Shown here: in pieces, positions 29,538 to 39,511 of the stretch
Position numbering within the stretch: position 1 is the first letter of the stretch
Layout: each line of letters begins with the position of its first letter
NCBI RefSeq assembly: GCF_001429045.1
Contig: NZ_LMHY01000028.1
Span: 62,001-126,000, forward strand
Direction of reading: 5' to 3'
Origin: Pseudomonas sp. Root71
Lineage (GTDB): Bacteria > Pseudomonadota > Gammaproteobacteria > Pseudomonadales > Pseudomonadaceae
Length of the DNA stretch: 64,000 bases
Notes under the pieces: model-generated
Databases searched by the model: none
The model's input: the letters and a program-made list of their open reading frames with translations, nothing else
What the model was told of the DNA's origin: nothing
Position numbers and translations under genes: made by a program

Positions 29538-30518
29538 TCAGCTTTGGAACCACTCCCGGCGCTCGTTGAAGGTGTTTTCGATCAATTCGACGATCATCCG
29601 CACCTGCGCGTCGCCCCCGGAATGGGCGTTGACCGCCATCCACACCTGACGCCGCATCGGCTGGTCGAACAGGCCCGGCAAGGCAATCAGCCCGCGGTCG
29701 AAGTGGCTCATGTAGTGCGGCAGCAGGCCGATGCAGGCACTGCAACGAATCATCTCCAGCATCAGTTCCCAGGATTGCAAATGCACCGACCCGGCCAAGC
29801 GCTGATCCACCAGTGCATTCCATGGCCTGAAGCTTTGAACCTGGCTGTCCTGCCGCCATTGCACCAGGAGAAAATCGGCCAGGTCATCCAGGCATTCCGG
29901 CCTGGATGCAACCCGGCAATAGCGCTTGGCAATGTGCGGCAGGTAATCGAGTTCTGCCAGGCGCCGGGGTTCGGTGATGGCAAAGCTCGGCCCCGGTAAC
30001 GGCGATCCGCTCTCGCCCAGCCACACCACCACGTCGGCGCTGACCGCCTGCAAGGCCAACTCGCTGTCGAGGGTCATGATGTCCAGCCGCACACTGGCGT
30101 TGCGCCGCAGCAGTGCAACCAGGTCACGACCAAGAATGTCATGCAGTATCGAATCCGCCACCGCCAGGCGAATCAACGGCTGCTCGATCACCGGCAAATC
30201 GCGCTCATGGGCCAGGGCGATCAATTGTGCGTGCAAGCGCAAGCCATCGCGGCTGAGGCTGAAACCATTGTCGGAATGGCTGAACAGCGAACACTGCAGC
30301 TGCGATTCCAGCAGCACCAGTTGCCTGCGCAGGCGGGTGGCCTTGATATTGAGACTGCGGGCGGCCTGCATGAAGCAACCGCAACGGGCACTGACGGTGA
30401 AACACAGCGCCAGTTCCGGGTCGATACCCGCTGCCAGCTGGCGCCAGGACGCGTTTTTATCAATGGCTACGCGATACTCGGCAGCTCCCTGGCGGGCGCT
30501 GGTTTGCATGAATGACAT
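29538..30518 (-). CDS. LysR-family transcriptional regulator
   Basis: A 326-residue LysR-type regulator. The N-terminal winged HTH (about residues 34-92) includes FTVSARCGCFMQAARSLNIK and LRRQLVLLESQLQCSLFSHS. The rest is a periplasmic-binding-like effector domain (about 100-310). The ATG at 30518 has AGGGAG six bases upstream and is preferred over a start at 30587. The target is uncertain. Neighbouring genes are an AhpD-like protein in the same orientation 73 bp upstream and the GNAT gene downstream. Confidence 0.9.
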   Translation of the reverse strand: MSFMQTSARQGAAEYRVAIDKNASWRQLAAGIDPELALCFTVSARCGCFMQAARSLNIKATRLRRQLVLLESQLQCSLFSHSDNGFSLSRDGLRLHAQLIALAHERDLPVIEQPLIRLAVADSILHDILGRDLVALLRRNASVRLDIMTLDSELALQAVSADVVVWLGESGSPLPGPSFAITEPRRLAELDYLPHIAKRYCRVASRPECLDDLADFLLVQWRQDSQVQSFRPWNALVDQRLAGSVHLQSWELMLEMIRCSACIGLLPHYMSHFDRGLIALPGLFDQPMRRQVWMAVNAHSGGDAQVRMIVELIENTFNERREWFQS

Positions 30519-30591
30519 CGAGGACTCCCTGTCGATCTGACACTGACAATTGCATCCTGCGGATCCTTCATGAACCTGCTGTGACAATGAC

Positions 30592-31032
30592 TCAGGCGCT
30601 GGGTGTCTGCCGGAAGCTCACGGCCAGGCGATTCCAGCTGTTGATGGTGGTAACGGCGATGGTCAGGTCGACCATTTCGCTTTCACTGAACTGCTCCCGG
30701 GTCTGGGCATAGACATCGTCCGGCACATGGCTTTCGCAGAGCAAGGTGACCGCCTCGGTCCAGGCGAGCGCGGCTCTTTCCCGGGGATTGAAAAAGTTGC
30801 TGTCGCGCCAGACCACAAGGGAATACAGACGCCGGTCGCTTTCGCCCAGGCGCCGTGCATCCACCGAGTGCATATCGGTGCAAAAGGCACAGCCATTGAG
30901 CTGCGAAGCACGAATCTTGATCAGGTGCAGCAGCGCCTGCTCAATGCTCAGGCTGCTGCTCAAGGCCTCCATGGCAATCATGGCTTTCATCGCCTTGGGG
31001 GACGCGCTGTAGTAATCCAGTCGGGGGGTCAT
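30592..31032 (-). CDS. AhpD-like carboxymuconolactone-decarboxylase-family protein
   Basis: A 146-residue CMD/AhpD-fold protein. The active-site motif GCAFCTDMHS (Cys-x-x-Cys plus His) is the AhpD-type redox centre. The segment RASQLNGCAFC and the closing DLTIAVTTINSWNRLAVSFR are typical of the family. It is predicted to have peroxidase or reductase activity. The ATG at 31032 is preferred to a longer reading from 31101. It is divergent from the MocR regulator at 31238, an arrangement common for MocR targets. Confidence 0.9.
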   Translation of the reverse strand: MTPRLDYYSASPKAMKAMIAMEALSSSLSIEQALLHLIKIRASQLNGCAFCTDMHSVDARRLGESDRRLYSLVVWRDSNFFNPRERAALAWTEAVTLLCESHVPDDVYAQTREQFSESEMVDLTIAVTTINSWNRLAVSFRQTPSA

Positions 31033-31237
31033 GGAGCGATCTCGTGCAACCCTGAAGTGATCTTCACGGTAGTCGCTGGCGCACAGGCATGACAGATCCA
31101 ATCAGGCGATTTTCCCGGGGACCACCGCCGCCAGGCCAATCGACGGTTTTTCCACTACGCAACTTCTGTACCACAAGCGGATAGGGGTAATCTTGCGCGA
31201 CGCACACGCGCCTCAACAGCCCCGGAGCCTCGCCGGT

Positions 31238-32671
31238 ATGGAACTACATGTTGTCATCAACGGCCGCAAGGACCTGGCCGGCCAGCTGTACAACCAACTG
31301 CGCAGCGCCATCGAGTCCGGTCGCCTGACTGCCGGGACGCAACTGCCGCCCAGCCGTTTGCTGGCCGAACAACTGGGTATTTCGCGCAAGACCATTTCCG
31401 ATACCTACGCCCAGCTGACCTACGAAAACTTCCTCACCGGGGTGGTCGGCAAAGGCACCTACGTCAACGCACGCTCGTCCAAGGTGCAGCGTAAACGGAG
31501 CCACACCGAGCTTGGCGGCTTCGAGGTGATCGAGTCCTGGCGCAACCTGCCGGTGTTTCTGCGTCATCCGACCCTGGAAGGTTCACTACGCTACGACTTC
31601 ATTGGTGGCGCCACCAGCAAGGGCCAGTTCCCCCAGGATGACTGGCGGCGCTGCACCGCTCACGCACTGCGCCAGATTGCCGGCTCCAAGGGCTTGTACA
31701 GCTTGCCCGAGGGCTTGCCGGCGCTGCGTAACGCCATTGCGCAGCACATTGCGTTCTCCCGCGGGGTCAATTGTCAGGATGAGGATGTGGTGGTGTGCAA
31801 CGGCGCGCAGCAGGCGCTGGACCTGATTGCCCGGGTGCTGATCAGTCCGGGCAGCCTGGTCGCCATGGAGGACCCCGGCTACCCGCCGGCGCGCCTGCTG
31901 TTCGGCACCCACGGCGCTACGGTGATTGGTGTGCCGGTGGACGCCGAAGGCATTGTGGTGGACCGGATTCCTCGCGGCACGCGCCTGATCCATGTCACCC
32001 CGTCGCACCAGTTCCCGCTGGGCATGCCCATGAGCCAGGCGCGCAGGGAAGCGCTGCTGGCCAAGGCCCATGAGTTGGGCGCGATCATCATCGAGGACGA
32101 TTACGACAGCGAGTTCCGCTATGAAGGCCGCCCCACCGATTCCCTGCAGAGCATGGATGAACGGGGGATCGTCGCGTACGTCGGGACATTCTCCAAAACC
32201 CTGTTGCCGGAACTGCGGCTCGGTTATGCCATCCTGCCGCCAGCGATCCTCGAGGCGGTGGTGCGCGCCAAACAGCTCACCGACCTGCACACCTCGACCC
32301 TGCCGCAATGGGCGCTGGCCAAGTTCATCGCCGAAGGCTGCCTGCTCAAGCACATCCGGCGCTGCCATACGGTCTATGCCGGACGCCGCGAGCGGATCCT
32401 GACGCGTATGGCGGGCGATCTTTCGCCCTGGCTGGAGGCGGTGCCGTCCACCGCCGGATTCCACATGGTGGTGATGTGCAAAGTGCCGATGGATATTGCA
32501 TTGGTGATCGAACTGGCGAAAAAAGTCGAAGTCGGGCTCTATGCCATCGACAGCTTTTTCTATCAGCAAGCCCCAAGGGCCGGGCTTTTCTTCGGTTTTG
32601 GCGCCATCGAAACCCTCGACATCGACATCGCCCTGGACCGTTTGCGCGACATCCTGCAGCAGGTGGCCTGA
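31238..32671 (+). CDS. MocR/PdxR-family regulator (GntR HTH + aminotransferase domain)
   Basis: A 477-residue chimeric regulator. The N-terminal GntR winged HTH (about residues 5-75) has AGTQLPPSRLLAEQLGISRK. A class I aminotransferase-like domain follows, with PLP-binding features: DDYDSEFRYEG and the lysine in VAYVGTFSKTLLPELRLGYA. The ATG at 31238 is chosen because MELHVVINGRKDLAGQLY is the usual family start. It probably controls the divergent AhpD-like gene; the 205-bp intergenic region (31033-31237) would carry the operator, but no clear repeat was identified. Confidence 0.92.
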   Translation: MELHVVINGRKDLAGQLYNQLRSAIESGRLTAGTQLPPSRLLAEQLGISRKTISDTYAQLTYENFLTGVVGKGTYVNARSSKVQRKRSHTELGGFEVIESWRNLPVFLRHPTLEGSLRYDFIGGATSKGQFPQDDWRRCTAHALRQIAGSKGLYSLPEGLPALRNAIAQHIAFSRGVNCQDEDVVVCNGAQQALDLIARVLISPGSLVAMEDPGYPPARLLFGTHGATVIGVPVDAEGIVVDRIPRGTRLIHVTPSHQFPLGMPMSQARREALLAKAHELGAIIIEDDYDSEFRYEGRPTDSLQSMDERGIVAYVGTFSKTLLPELRLGYAILPPAILEAVVRAKQLTDLHTSTLPQWALAKFIAEGCLLKHIRRCHTVYAGRRERILTRMAGDLSPWLEAVPSTAGFHMVVMCKVPMDIALVIELAKKVEVGLYAIDSFFYQQAPRAGLFFGFGAIETLDIDIALDRLRDILQQVA

Positions 32672-32794
32672 CGGATTGGCATGCGGTTTTATCCGGCGAT
32701 TGGCTATTGGCGGTCCCGGGGGCCCGGCCTATCCTGCATAGGCGTTATCCCTCAATGAGCAGGATTCGTCCGGCCTGATTCAGGAGTGTGAGCA

Positions 32795-33088
32795 ATGTCC
32801 CATGAAGTGATCAATACCGTACAGGTGCAGGCCGCCGCCGGCCGCTCGGATGAACTGGGCAAGCAATTGCAGAAGATTGTCGAAACCCTGCGTGAATTGC
32901 CCGGCTGCGAATCCTATATGGTCGACCGCTGCCCCGAGGACACCAATCGCTGGACCGTCAGCGCCCACTGGCAATCCGAAGCGGCCATGCGATCGCATTT
33001 CAATTGCCCGGAAGTCCAGGGCTTCATCAGCCTGATCGATAGCCAACTGGCCAATGCCGTGGACTTCAACAGTTTTCCGATCGTTTAA
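32795..33088 (+). CDS. Antibiotic-biosynthesis-monooxygenase (ABM) domain protein
   Basis: A 97-residue ABM-domain protein with a dimeric ferredoxin-like fold. ELPGCESYMVDRCPEDTNRW and VSAHWQSEAAMRSHFNCPEV are typical. Family members oxidise small quinone-like substrates without cofactors, or act as heme-degrading or accessory proteins. Nothing in the context selects a substrate. AGGAG precedes the ATG, and a strong terminator follows at 33100. Confidence 0.88.
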   Translation: MSHEVINTVQVQAAAGRSDELGKQLQKIVETLRELPGCESYMVDRCPEDTNRWTVSAHWQSEAAMRSHFNCPEVQGFISLIDSQLANAVDFNSFPIV

Positions 33089-33099
33089 TCATTTCCTGT

Positions 33100-33123
33100 G
33101 GTGAGGGCGCTTGCTCCCTCACC
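33100..33123 (+). terminator. rho-independent terminator of the ABM gene
   Basis: A perfect stem GGTGAGGG / CCCTCACC with an 8-base loop, followed by ATCATTTTTTCT, 11 bp past the stop codon. Confidence 0.85.
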
Positions 33124-33429
33124 ATCATTTTTTCTCCGTTGACTGATGGCTGAACGTACGGCTATAAATAAAACGGCTCGAATCGCGAATTCGGGCCTTT
33201 TTAATTTCCCGACGTAATTAACCGCAAACTCTTAAACCAAACAAAACTGTTGACCGCTAAAAAATTCGGACATCAGCCATTTAAATAAAGATTGCACAAC
33301 ACACAAGCCGGACAACCGGACTCTACTGCGAAACCACAAGAAACAATTACCAACCACGCCACAAATGCAACTGGCATTATTCTGGGCACCCGTACAGGGG
33401 AACACCACACCTTAAATAATGGACTATTT
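33124..33429. other. AT-rich region upstream of the orphan gene
   Basis: About 300 bp, clearly AT-richer than the surroundings, with runs such as GGCCTTTTTAATTTCC after an imperfect GAAT...ATTC palindrome (about 33178-33205) that may be a second terminator. The reading frame of the next gene stays open back to a TTG at 33292, so part of this stretch could be coding. No convincing promoter could be fixed. Confidence 0.4.
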
Positions 33430-33996
33430 ATGAACAAGAACGAAGAACGATCATTTACAGCCCGCGTATCCTGCAACGGCGACACCATTACTTTTCTCCA
33501 GGAAGTTCTGCGTAGTAACTTCCTCGAAGATGCAGCCGTGCCGAAAAATATTCTCACGGTTCAACGTGACTATTCACCAAAAATCACGAAAGCGTACAAC
33601 CCTATAACAAAAAGAATGGAAAACCTTGGTTTTTCTTTTGGAAATATAGACCCCTTAGTTGTGCACTTCTGGTGTTATGACGACTATTACAACATGCAAA
33701 TCCTCAGCACCCCCTATAGCTACATGTATGTCAGCAAGAACGACGAAGGCTGTCTGGGTGCTTTTCCAGCCGCCGGAGGGGATACTACATCATTCAACTT
33801 GCTGGATGCCGACCACAACATCATCACACTGGATGATTTGAGCACTGACACGCCAACGGTCTACTTGAAAGCACGCAATGCGAGAATAATCAGAAAATCA
33901 ATACATGAACATCCAGAACGCCATTCCTTTTTCCACGATCGTGTGGGCGATATTGTGAAATTCAATTTAACCATACTGAAAAGGCATGCGTTCTAA
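33430..33996 (+). CDS. Orphan hypothetical protein, AT-rich
   Basis: A 188-residue soluble protein from the ATG at 33430 (MNKNEERSFTARVSCNGD). An earlier TTG at 33292 would add 46 low-complexity residues. The sequence is rich in aromatic and polar residues with beta-strand spacing (LVVHFWCYDDYYNM, YSYMYVSKNDEG) and ends basic (LTILKRHAF). It has no signal peptide, membrane segment or recognised domain. Base composition and codon use (many AT-ending codons such as AAA, ATA, AAT) differ sharply from its neighbours, indicating horizontal acquisition. The terminator at 34065 serves both it and gdhB. Confidence 0.68.
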   Translation: MNKNEERSFTARVSCNGDTITFLQEVLRSNFLEDAAVPKNILTVQRDYSPKITKAYNPITKRMENLGFSFGNIDPLVVHFWCYDDYYNMQILSTPYSYMYVSKNDEGCLGAFPAAGGDTTSFNLLDADHNIITLDDLSTDTPTVYLKARNARIIRKSIHEHPERHSFFHDRVGDIVKFNLTILKRHAF

Positions 33997-34064
33997 ACTA
34001 AGCTCGCGACACTTATCCTTGACGCATCGATTTATATTTAAGCCAATCACAAGCTCTTGAATAA

Positions 34065-34096
34065 AAAAACCCCGCATCTTTCAATGCGGGGTTTTT
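34065..34096. terminator. Bidirectional rho-independent terminator
   Basis: A 13-bp perfect inverted repeat (AAAAACCCCGCAT / ATGCGGGGTTTTT) with a 6-base loop. It has T-runs on both strands and lies between two convergent genes, the orphan (+) and gdhB (-). Confidence 0.92.
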
Positions 34097-34110
34097 CATT
34101 CAACGCCTGA

Positions 34111-37100
34111 TCAGGCAGCCGGTTCCAGCTCGACGGCGACAGCGGCAGGCACTACCGCTTGACCGCTCAATGCCAGGTCCAGCAGTTCGCGGTTGGCCAC
34201 CGCGTACATGGCGTAGTCAGTGCCGCTGGCGGCACGGATTTCCACCAGCATGGCACGCCAGCGCTCGATCATGCTCTCGTTCTGAGCCATCCACAGGGAG
34301 AGCCGTGCTTCCACGTCCTGGGTGCCGTCGCCCTGTTGCAGGACCGAGATGGTGATCGCACGTTGCTGCCAGTCGACATCATCGCGGAACGCTTCACGGG
34401 CCAGGGCCTGCCAGTTGTTTTCAACCGGCAGAGCGCTGATCTGCGCCAGGTACCAGGTGATGTCCAGCGCGCTGCCCACGGCGAAGTACGCCTTGGCTAC
34501 GTCCGCCGGGTCCTGGCCGGTCACGTCGGAGGCCTCGATGATCGGCAACAGGGTGTACAGGTGCGAGGTGCCAGCCACCATGCGCGCCAACAGCTCCGGC
34601 ACACCGGCTTCGACGTAGGCCTGATAACGCGCCTGCCAGGTTTCGCGGATCGGGCCGATCAGCAGTTCGTCGAGCTTGAGGCCCAACTCCTTCAGATGCG
34701 GACCGAAGTGCGCGACGTCACGGGCAGCGTTCTGCTCGTTGCGACGGGCACGCAGGAACCAGCGCGTAGCGCGACGGCCCAAACGCATCAGCTCGTCCAT
34801 CAGCTCCAGTTGCACGTCGGCGGAGACCTGGTAGTCCAGGGCTTCGATCTGACGGAACCAGTGCGGGAGATGGAAAATGTCACGCACGATCACATAAGCG
34901 CCAGCCACGTTCGCCGGGCTCATGCCGGTCGACTCTTTGAGTCGTTGAACGAAGGTGATGCCCATATGGTTGACCAGATCGTTGGCGATCTGGGTGCTGA
35001 CGATTTCACGCTTCAGGCGGTGACGACGCATCGCCAAGGAGAACTTGCTCACCAGGGTCGGCGGGAAAGCGGTTTCCATGTCGCGGGTCAGGTAGTCGTC
35101 GTCCGGCACCAGGGAGCCCAGCAACTGCTCCTTGAGGTCGATCTTGCTGTACGAGATCAGCACCGACAGCTCGGCACGGGTCAGGCCATGGCCTTCGGCG
35201 ATGCGCTCGTTGATTGCATCTTCGGCCGGCAGGAACTCGATGGCGCGATCCAGCTTGCCACGGCCTTCCAGGTCATTCATCAGGCGCTTGTACTCGGCAA
35301 TCCGCGGCAAGGCGCGACGGGCTGCCAGGGACAGGGCCTGAGTCTGCTTGTAGTTGTTACCCAGCACCAGACCACCGACTTCGTCGGTCATGCTCGCCAG
35401 CAACTCATTACGCTGCTTGTCGGTCATGTCGCCGGCCTGAACCACTTCGTTCAGCAGGATCTTGATGTTCACTTCGTGGTCGGAGCAATCCACGCCACCG
35501 GCGTTATCGATGAAGTCGGTGTTGGAACCGCCGCCATTGAGGCCGAACTCGACGCGACCCAGTTGGGTCATGCCCAGGTTACCGCCCTCGCCCACGACTT
35601 TGCAGCGCAGTTCGTTGCCGTTCACGCGCAGTGCATCGTTGGCCTTGTCGCCGACATCGGCGTGGCTTTCGCTGCTGGCTTTCACGTAAGTACCGATACC
35701 GCCGTTCCACAGCAGATCCACCGGCGCCTTGAGCAAGGCGTTCAGCAGTTCGGTCGGGGTCAGCTTGTCGGCCTGGATGTCGAAGCGTTCCTGCATTTGC
35801 GGGGAAATCGCAATGCTCTTGGCGCTACGGGAGAAGATGCCGCCACCTTCGGACATGAGGCTGGTGTCGTAGTCCGACCAGGCCGAACGCGGCAGGTCGA
35901 ACAGACGCTGACGCTCGGCGAAGCTCGACGCCGGCTCCGGGTTCGGATCGATGAAGATGTGCAGGTGGTTGAAGGCCGCGACCAGTTGCAGCTTGTCGGA
36001 CATCAGCAAGCCGTTGCCGAACACGTCACCGGCCATATCGCCGACGCCCACAACAGTGATGTTGTCTTCCTGGACATTGATGCCGCGCTCGCGGAAGTGA
36101 CGCTGTACGCCGACCCACGCGCCCTTGGCGGTGATGCCCATCTTCTTGTGGTCGTAACCGGCCGAACCACCGGACGCAAACGCGTCACCGAGCCAGAAGC
36201 CGTAGTCGATGGCGATGCCGTTGGCGATGTCGGAGAAGGTCGCAGTACCTTTGTCCGCGGCCACTACCAGGTACGGGTCATCGTGGTCATGACGCACGAC
36301 GTTGGCCGGCGGAACCAGCGCGCCGTCCTTCAGGTTGTCGGTGATGTCCAACAGGCCCGAAATGAAGATGCGGTAGCAGGCGATGCCCTCGGCCGCGATC
36401 TCGTCACGGCTGCCGCCCAGTGGCAGGCGACGCGGCAGGAAGCCGCCCTTCGCACCCACCGGCACGATCACCGAGTTCTTCACTTGCTGGGCTTTTACCA
36501 GGCCCAGGACTTCGGTACGGAAGTCTTCTTCACGGTCGGACCAGCGCAGGCCACCACGGGCCACGTTGCCGAAGCGCAGGTGCACGCCTTCGACGCGCGG
36601 CGAGTAAACGAAGATTTCGAACTTCGGTACAGGCTTCGGCAGTTCAGGGATCAAGTGCGGGTTGAACTTGAAGCTGAAGTACGACTTGTTATGGCCGTTG
36701 GCATCGGTCTGGTAGAAGTTGGTGCGCAGGGTGGCCTTGATCAGGTCCAGGTAGCGACGCAGGATGCGGTCTTCGTTCAGTACCTGGACGTCATCCAGGG
36801 CGCTGAGGATCGCGTGTTCCAGGCGTTGCTGCTTGTCATCCAGATCGTCGCCGGTCAGCTTGCGCGCCAGGTAGAAACGGGTCTTGAACAACCGGGTCAG
36901 CTCGCGAGCGATGTCGGTGTGGTTGTTCAGGGTGCTGGCGATGTAGCCCAGGTCGAAGCCCAGACGGATCTGTTTCATGTAGCGGGCGTAGGCACGCAGC
37001 AGTGCAACGTCGCGCCATGGCAGGCCGGCGGTCAGTACCAGACGGTTGAACGCGTCGTTCTCGGCTTCGCCACGCACGATGTGGACGAAGGCGTCCTGCA

Positions 37101-39006
37101 GGGTGTCGTTGAGTTGCTGGATGTCGAGTTCCAGGCCTTCGGCGGCGGTGAACGCGAAATCGTGAATCCAGAACTCGCGGCCACTGTTGTGGCGCAGGCG
37201 GTACGGGAACTCACCCAGCACGCGCAGACCGAGGTTTTCCAGGATCGGCAGGACGTCGGACAGCGCCAGCGGAGTATCGGCGTGGTACAGCTTGCAGTGC
37301 AGCATGCGCTGGCCGGAGACCTGGCCCAGCGGCTGATAGAAGCTCATCACCAGCGGATTTTTTTCGTTGAGGCTCAGCAAGTGCTGCATGTCGACCACAG
37401 CCGAGTGGGCTGCGAAACGCTCGCGGTAACCGGCCGGGAAGCCTTTCGGGAAATCGGCCAGCACGTTGGTGCCGTGGGCTTCACCGAAGCTTTCAACGGT
37501 CAGGGCGGCATAGTCGTCCTGCCAGCTGCGGCAGGCCTGCACCACTTCTTTTTCCAGCAGCAGCGGGTCGATGTCGAGGCGGTTTTTCGGGTCGACGCGC
37601 AGGATCAACTGCACGCGGGCCAGCACGGACTCGGAGAAGAAGGTCCAGAACTCGCAGTCCGAGGCTTTCAGGCGATCCATCAGCACTTGCTGGATCTTCT
37701 GGCGCACTTCGGTGGAATAGATGTCACGCGGCACGTAGGCCAGGCAGTAGCAGAAACGGCCGTACGGGTCTTTGCGCAGGAACACGCGAATCTTGTTGCG
37801 TTCCTGGATCTGCACGATCGACATCACGGTGCTGAACAGTTCGTCCACCGGGGTCTGGAACAGATCGTCGCGCGGCAGCACTTCGAGCACCTGTGCCAGT
37901 TCCTTACCCAGGTGAGCCTTGGCCTGGAAGCCGGAACGGTGTTCGATTTCCTCGACCTTGCGGCGGATGTACGGGATCACCCGCACGCTCTCGCCGTACA
38001 CCGACGAGGTGTACAGGCCCATGAAACGGCATTCCTTGATGACCTTGCCGTTGGCGTCGATCTCGCGGATCGACACGTAGTCCGGGTAAGCCGGACGGTG
38101 TACGCGGCTTGGGTGCGCGGCCTTGGCGAACGACAGCAGGGTCGGTTCGCGCAGGTAGTTCACGGCGTAGTCTTCGATGCGCAGGTCATCGTAGGTCAGG
38201 CCGGCACGCAGCAGCTTGGTCAGGCCGAGGAAGGAATCCTTGTCGTAGACGATATGGCCGCCATCGGCTTCATCGCTGACCACGAACTCTTCATAACCGA
38301 GGAAGGTGAAGTGGTTGCCCACCAGCCATTCCAGGAAGCTCTTGATTTCATTCTTCTCGTCGCCATCGACGGCGAACTGGCTGTTGTCCAGCTTGGTCAG
38401 GATGTCCTGGACCTTGGCCTTCATCGGCTCGAAATCGCCGACGGCCACGCGGACTTCACCGAGCACCTGCTCCAGCTCTTTGCTCAACACATTGAGCTCG
38501 GCGGTGTTGGCGCAGCGGTCGATTTCCAGGTACATCAACGATTCTTGCTGAATATCGTCGCCCTGGGTGCCTTTAGGCAGGATTTCCAGCAACTCGCCCT
38601 TGCTGCCACGACGCACGCTCAGCACGGTGGTTTGCAGGGTATGGATGCTGTAGCCGCGGCGGTTCAGCTCGGTACGCACCGAGTCCACCAGGAAAGGCAG
38701 GTCGTGGTGCAGCACTTCGACCGCGGTGTGGGTCGACTGCCAGCCGTGGCGTTCGTAATCGGGGTTGTAGACGCGCACTTGCGGCTGCGCGTGATCAAAG
38801 CGCTCAAGCAGGCGCCATGCAGAAAGGGTGCAGCCAGCGAGGTCGGACAACCGACGCTGGGTCAGCTCGTCAAGGGAAATGATGCCGAAGAATTGTTCAG
38901 CGAACAGCGCCACTTGTGGCAGTGCCTGTTCACTGATGTGCTGCGCCAGTGCCGCTTGCAGTTGGTGCTGGAAGTCGGCTTTGCTGGCTGCGGTGAAGAA
39001 CGCCAT
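34111..39006 (-). CDS. gdhB: NAD-specific glutamate dehydrogenase, 180-kDa class
   Basis: This enzyme oxidatively deaminates glutamate to 2-oxoglutarate with NAD+, a catabolic cytoplasmic enzyme. At 1631 residues it has the large-class length: regulatory ACT-like N-terminal regions (about 1-700), then the catalytic core (about 800-1300) with VARGGLRWSDREEDFRTEVL, VKNSVIVPVGAKGGF and the NAD-binding GVGDMAGDVFGNGLLMS, and a helical C-terminal domain. The ATG at 39006 has GGAGT at the right spacing. A 16-residue longer start is less likely. The gene is monocistronic, with a strong terminator. In P. aeruginosa the homologue is GdhB, arginine-inducible; regulation cannot be read here. Confidence 0.97.
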   Translation of the reverse strand: MAFFTAASKADFQHQLQAALAQHISEQALPQVALFAEQFFGIISLDELTQRRLSDLAGCTLSAWRLLERFDHAQPQVRVYNPDYERHGWQSTHTAVEVLHHDLPFLVDSVRTELNRRGYSIHTLQTTVLSVRRGSKGELLEILPKGTQGDDIQQESLMYLEIDRCANTAELNVLSKELEQVLGEVRVAVGDFEPMKAKVQDILTKLDNSQFAVDGDEKNEIKSFLEWLVGNHFTFLGYEEFVVSDEADGGHIVYDKDSFLGLTKLLRAGLTYDDLRIEDYAVNYLREPTLLSFAKAAHPSRVHRPAYPDYVSIREIDANGKVIKECRFMGLYTSSVYGESVRVIPYIRRKVEEIEHRSGFQAKAHLGKELAQVLEVLPRDDLFQTPVDELFSTVMSIVQIQERNKIRVFLRKDPYGRFCYCLAYVPRDIYSTEVRQKIQQVLMDRLKASDCEFWTFFSESVLARVQLILRVDPKNRLDIDPLLLEKEVVQACRSWQDDYAALTVESFGEAHGTNVLADFPKGFPAGYRERFAAHSAVVDMQHLLSLNEKNPLVMSFYQPLGQVSGQRMLHCKLYHADTPLALSDVLPILENLGLRVLGEFPYRLRHNSGREFWIHDFAFTAAEGLELDIQQLNDTLQDAFVHIVRGEAENDAFNRLVLTAGLPWRDVALLRAYARYMKQIRLGFDLGYIASTLNNHTDIARELTRLFKTRFYLARKLTGDDLDDKQQRLEHAILSALDDVQVLNEDRILRRYLDLIKATLRTNFYQTDANGHNKSYFSFKFNPHLIPELPKPVPKFEIFVYSPRVEGVHLRFGNVARGGLRWSDREEDFRTEVLGLVKAQQVKNSVIVPVGAKGGFLPRRLPLGGSRDEIAAEGIACYRIFISGLLDITDNLKDGALVPPANVVRHDHDDPYLVVAADKGTATFSDIANGIAIDYGFWLGDAFASGGSAGYDHKKMGITAKGAWVGVQRHFRERGINVQEDNITVVGVGDMAGDVFGNGLLMSDKLQLVAAFNHLHIFIDPNPEPASSFAERQRLFDLPRSAWSDYDTSLMSEGGGIFSRSAKSIAISPQMQERFDIQADKLTPTELLNALLKAPVDLLWNGGIGTYVKASSESHADVGDKANDALRVNGNELRCKVVGEGGNLGMTQLGRVEFGLNGGGSNTDFIDNAGGVDCSDHEVNIKILLNEVVQAGDMTDKQRNELLASMTDEVGGLVLGNNYKQTQALSLAARRALPRIAEYKRLMNDLEGRGKLDRAIEFLPAEDAINERIAEGHGLTRAELSVLISYSKIDLKEQLLGSLVPDDDYLTRDMETAFPPTLVSKFSLAMRRHRLKREIVSTQIANDLVNHMGITFVQRLKESTGMSPANVAGAYVIVRDIFHLPHWFRQIEALDYQVSADVQLELMDELMRLGRRATRWFLRARRNEQNAARDVAHFGPHLKELGLKLDELLIGPIRETWQARYQAYVEAGVPELLARMVAGTSHLYTLLPIIEASDVTGQDPADVAKAYFAVGSALDITWYLAQISALPVENNWQALAREAFRDDVDWQQRAITISVLQQGDGTQDVEARLSLWMAQNESMIERWRAMLVEIRAASGTDYAMYAVANRELLDLALSGQAVVPAAVAVELEPAA

Positions 39007-39511
39007 CTGTGGTACTCCGCTTGGGCTTGTTATTGATGGAAGCGTCGCGTGCAAAGCCCCTGTTCGGGGCTACCCGTCACCCCGTTCCTGATTCTCGGGC
39101 AGAGGAAACAGGGTGACAGGTGGGTGAAGCTGGACGAGACACTCAGGTCACATTCACCTTCCGTGAATGGGCATCTGCAAAAACGACTGGGCTGCGTGCA
39201 GCGCAATGTCTTTACGGGTGCTCATCCGTTGCGCAGCTTAACCAGTGCGGCAAGGCCCGTGCTTGCGGTGCTGCGACATATTCGGTCAACGGTACGCAGC
39301 TCAAGGCATGCGCCTCGAACAACACTAGCATTCGCACAGAAAAATGGCGGATTTCCGTCCGGTTTTACGGGACATCCGTACCAGAAATGACCAGCAACAC
39401 TTTGCTCGGTCACGACACATCCCCCTGACACCCGGACGAGCAGAAATGTGCGCGGGCTGGCAGAATCGCCCTTTGCTGCGTTAACCACGCCCGTCAAGCC
39501 AGGAATTCCCC
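39007..39511. other. Divergent intergenic region gdhB / small acidic protein
   Basis: About 505 bp with no supportable gene. Short reading frames on both strands lack ribosome-binding sites. It must hold the promoters of gdhB (leftward) and of the 39512 gene (rightward). No clear inverted-repeat operator or riboswitch was seen. Confidence 0.4.

Noticed and set aside
34159..39036. A 1625-codon open frame on the plus strand opposite gdhB
   Set aside because: It mirrors gdhB codons in a GC-rich gene, is rich in His/Gln/Val/Arg as expected for an antisense frame, and shows no domain. gdhB itself is unmistakable.
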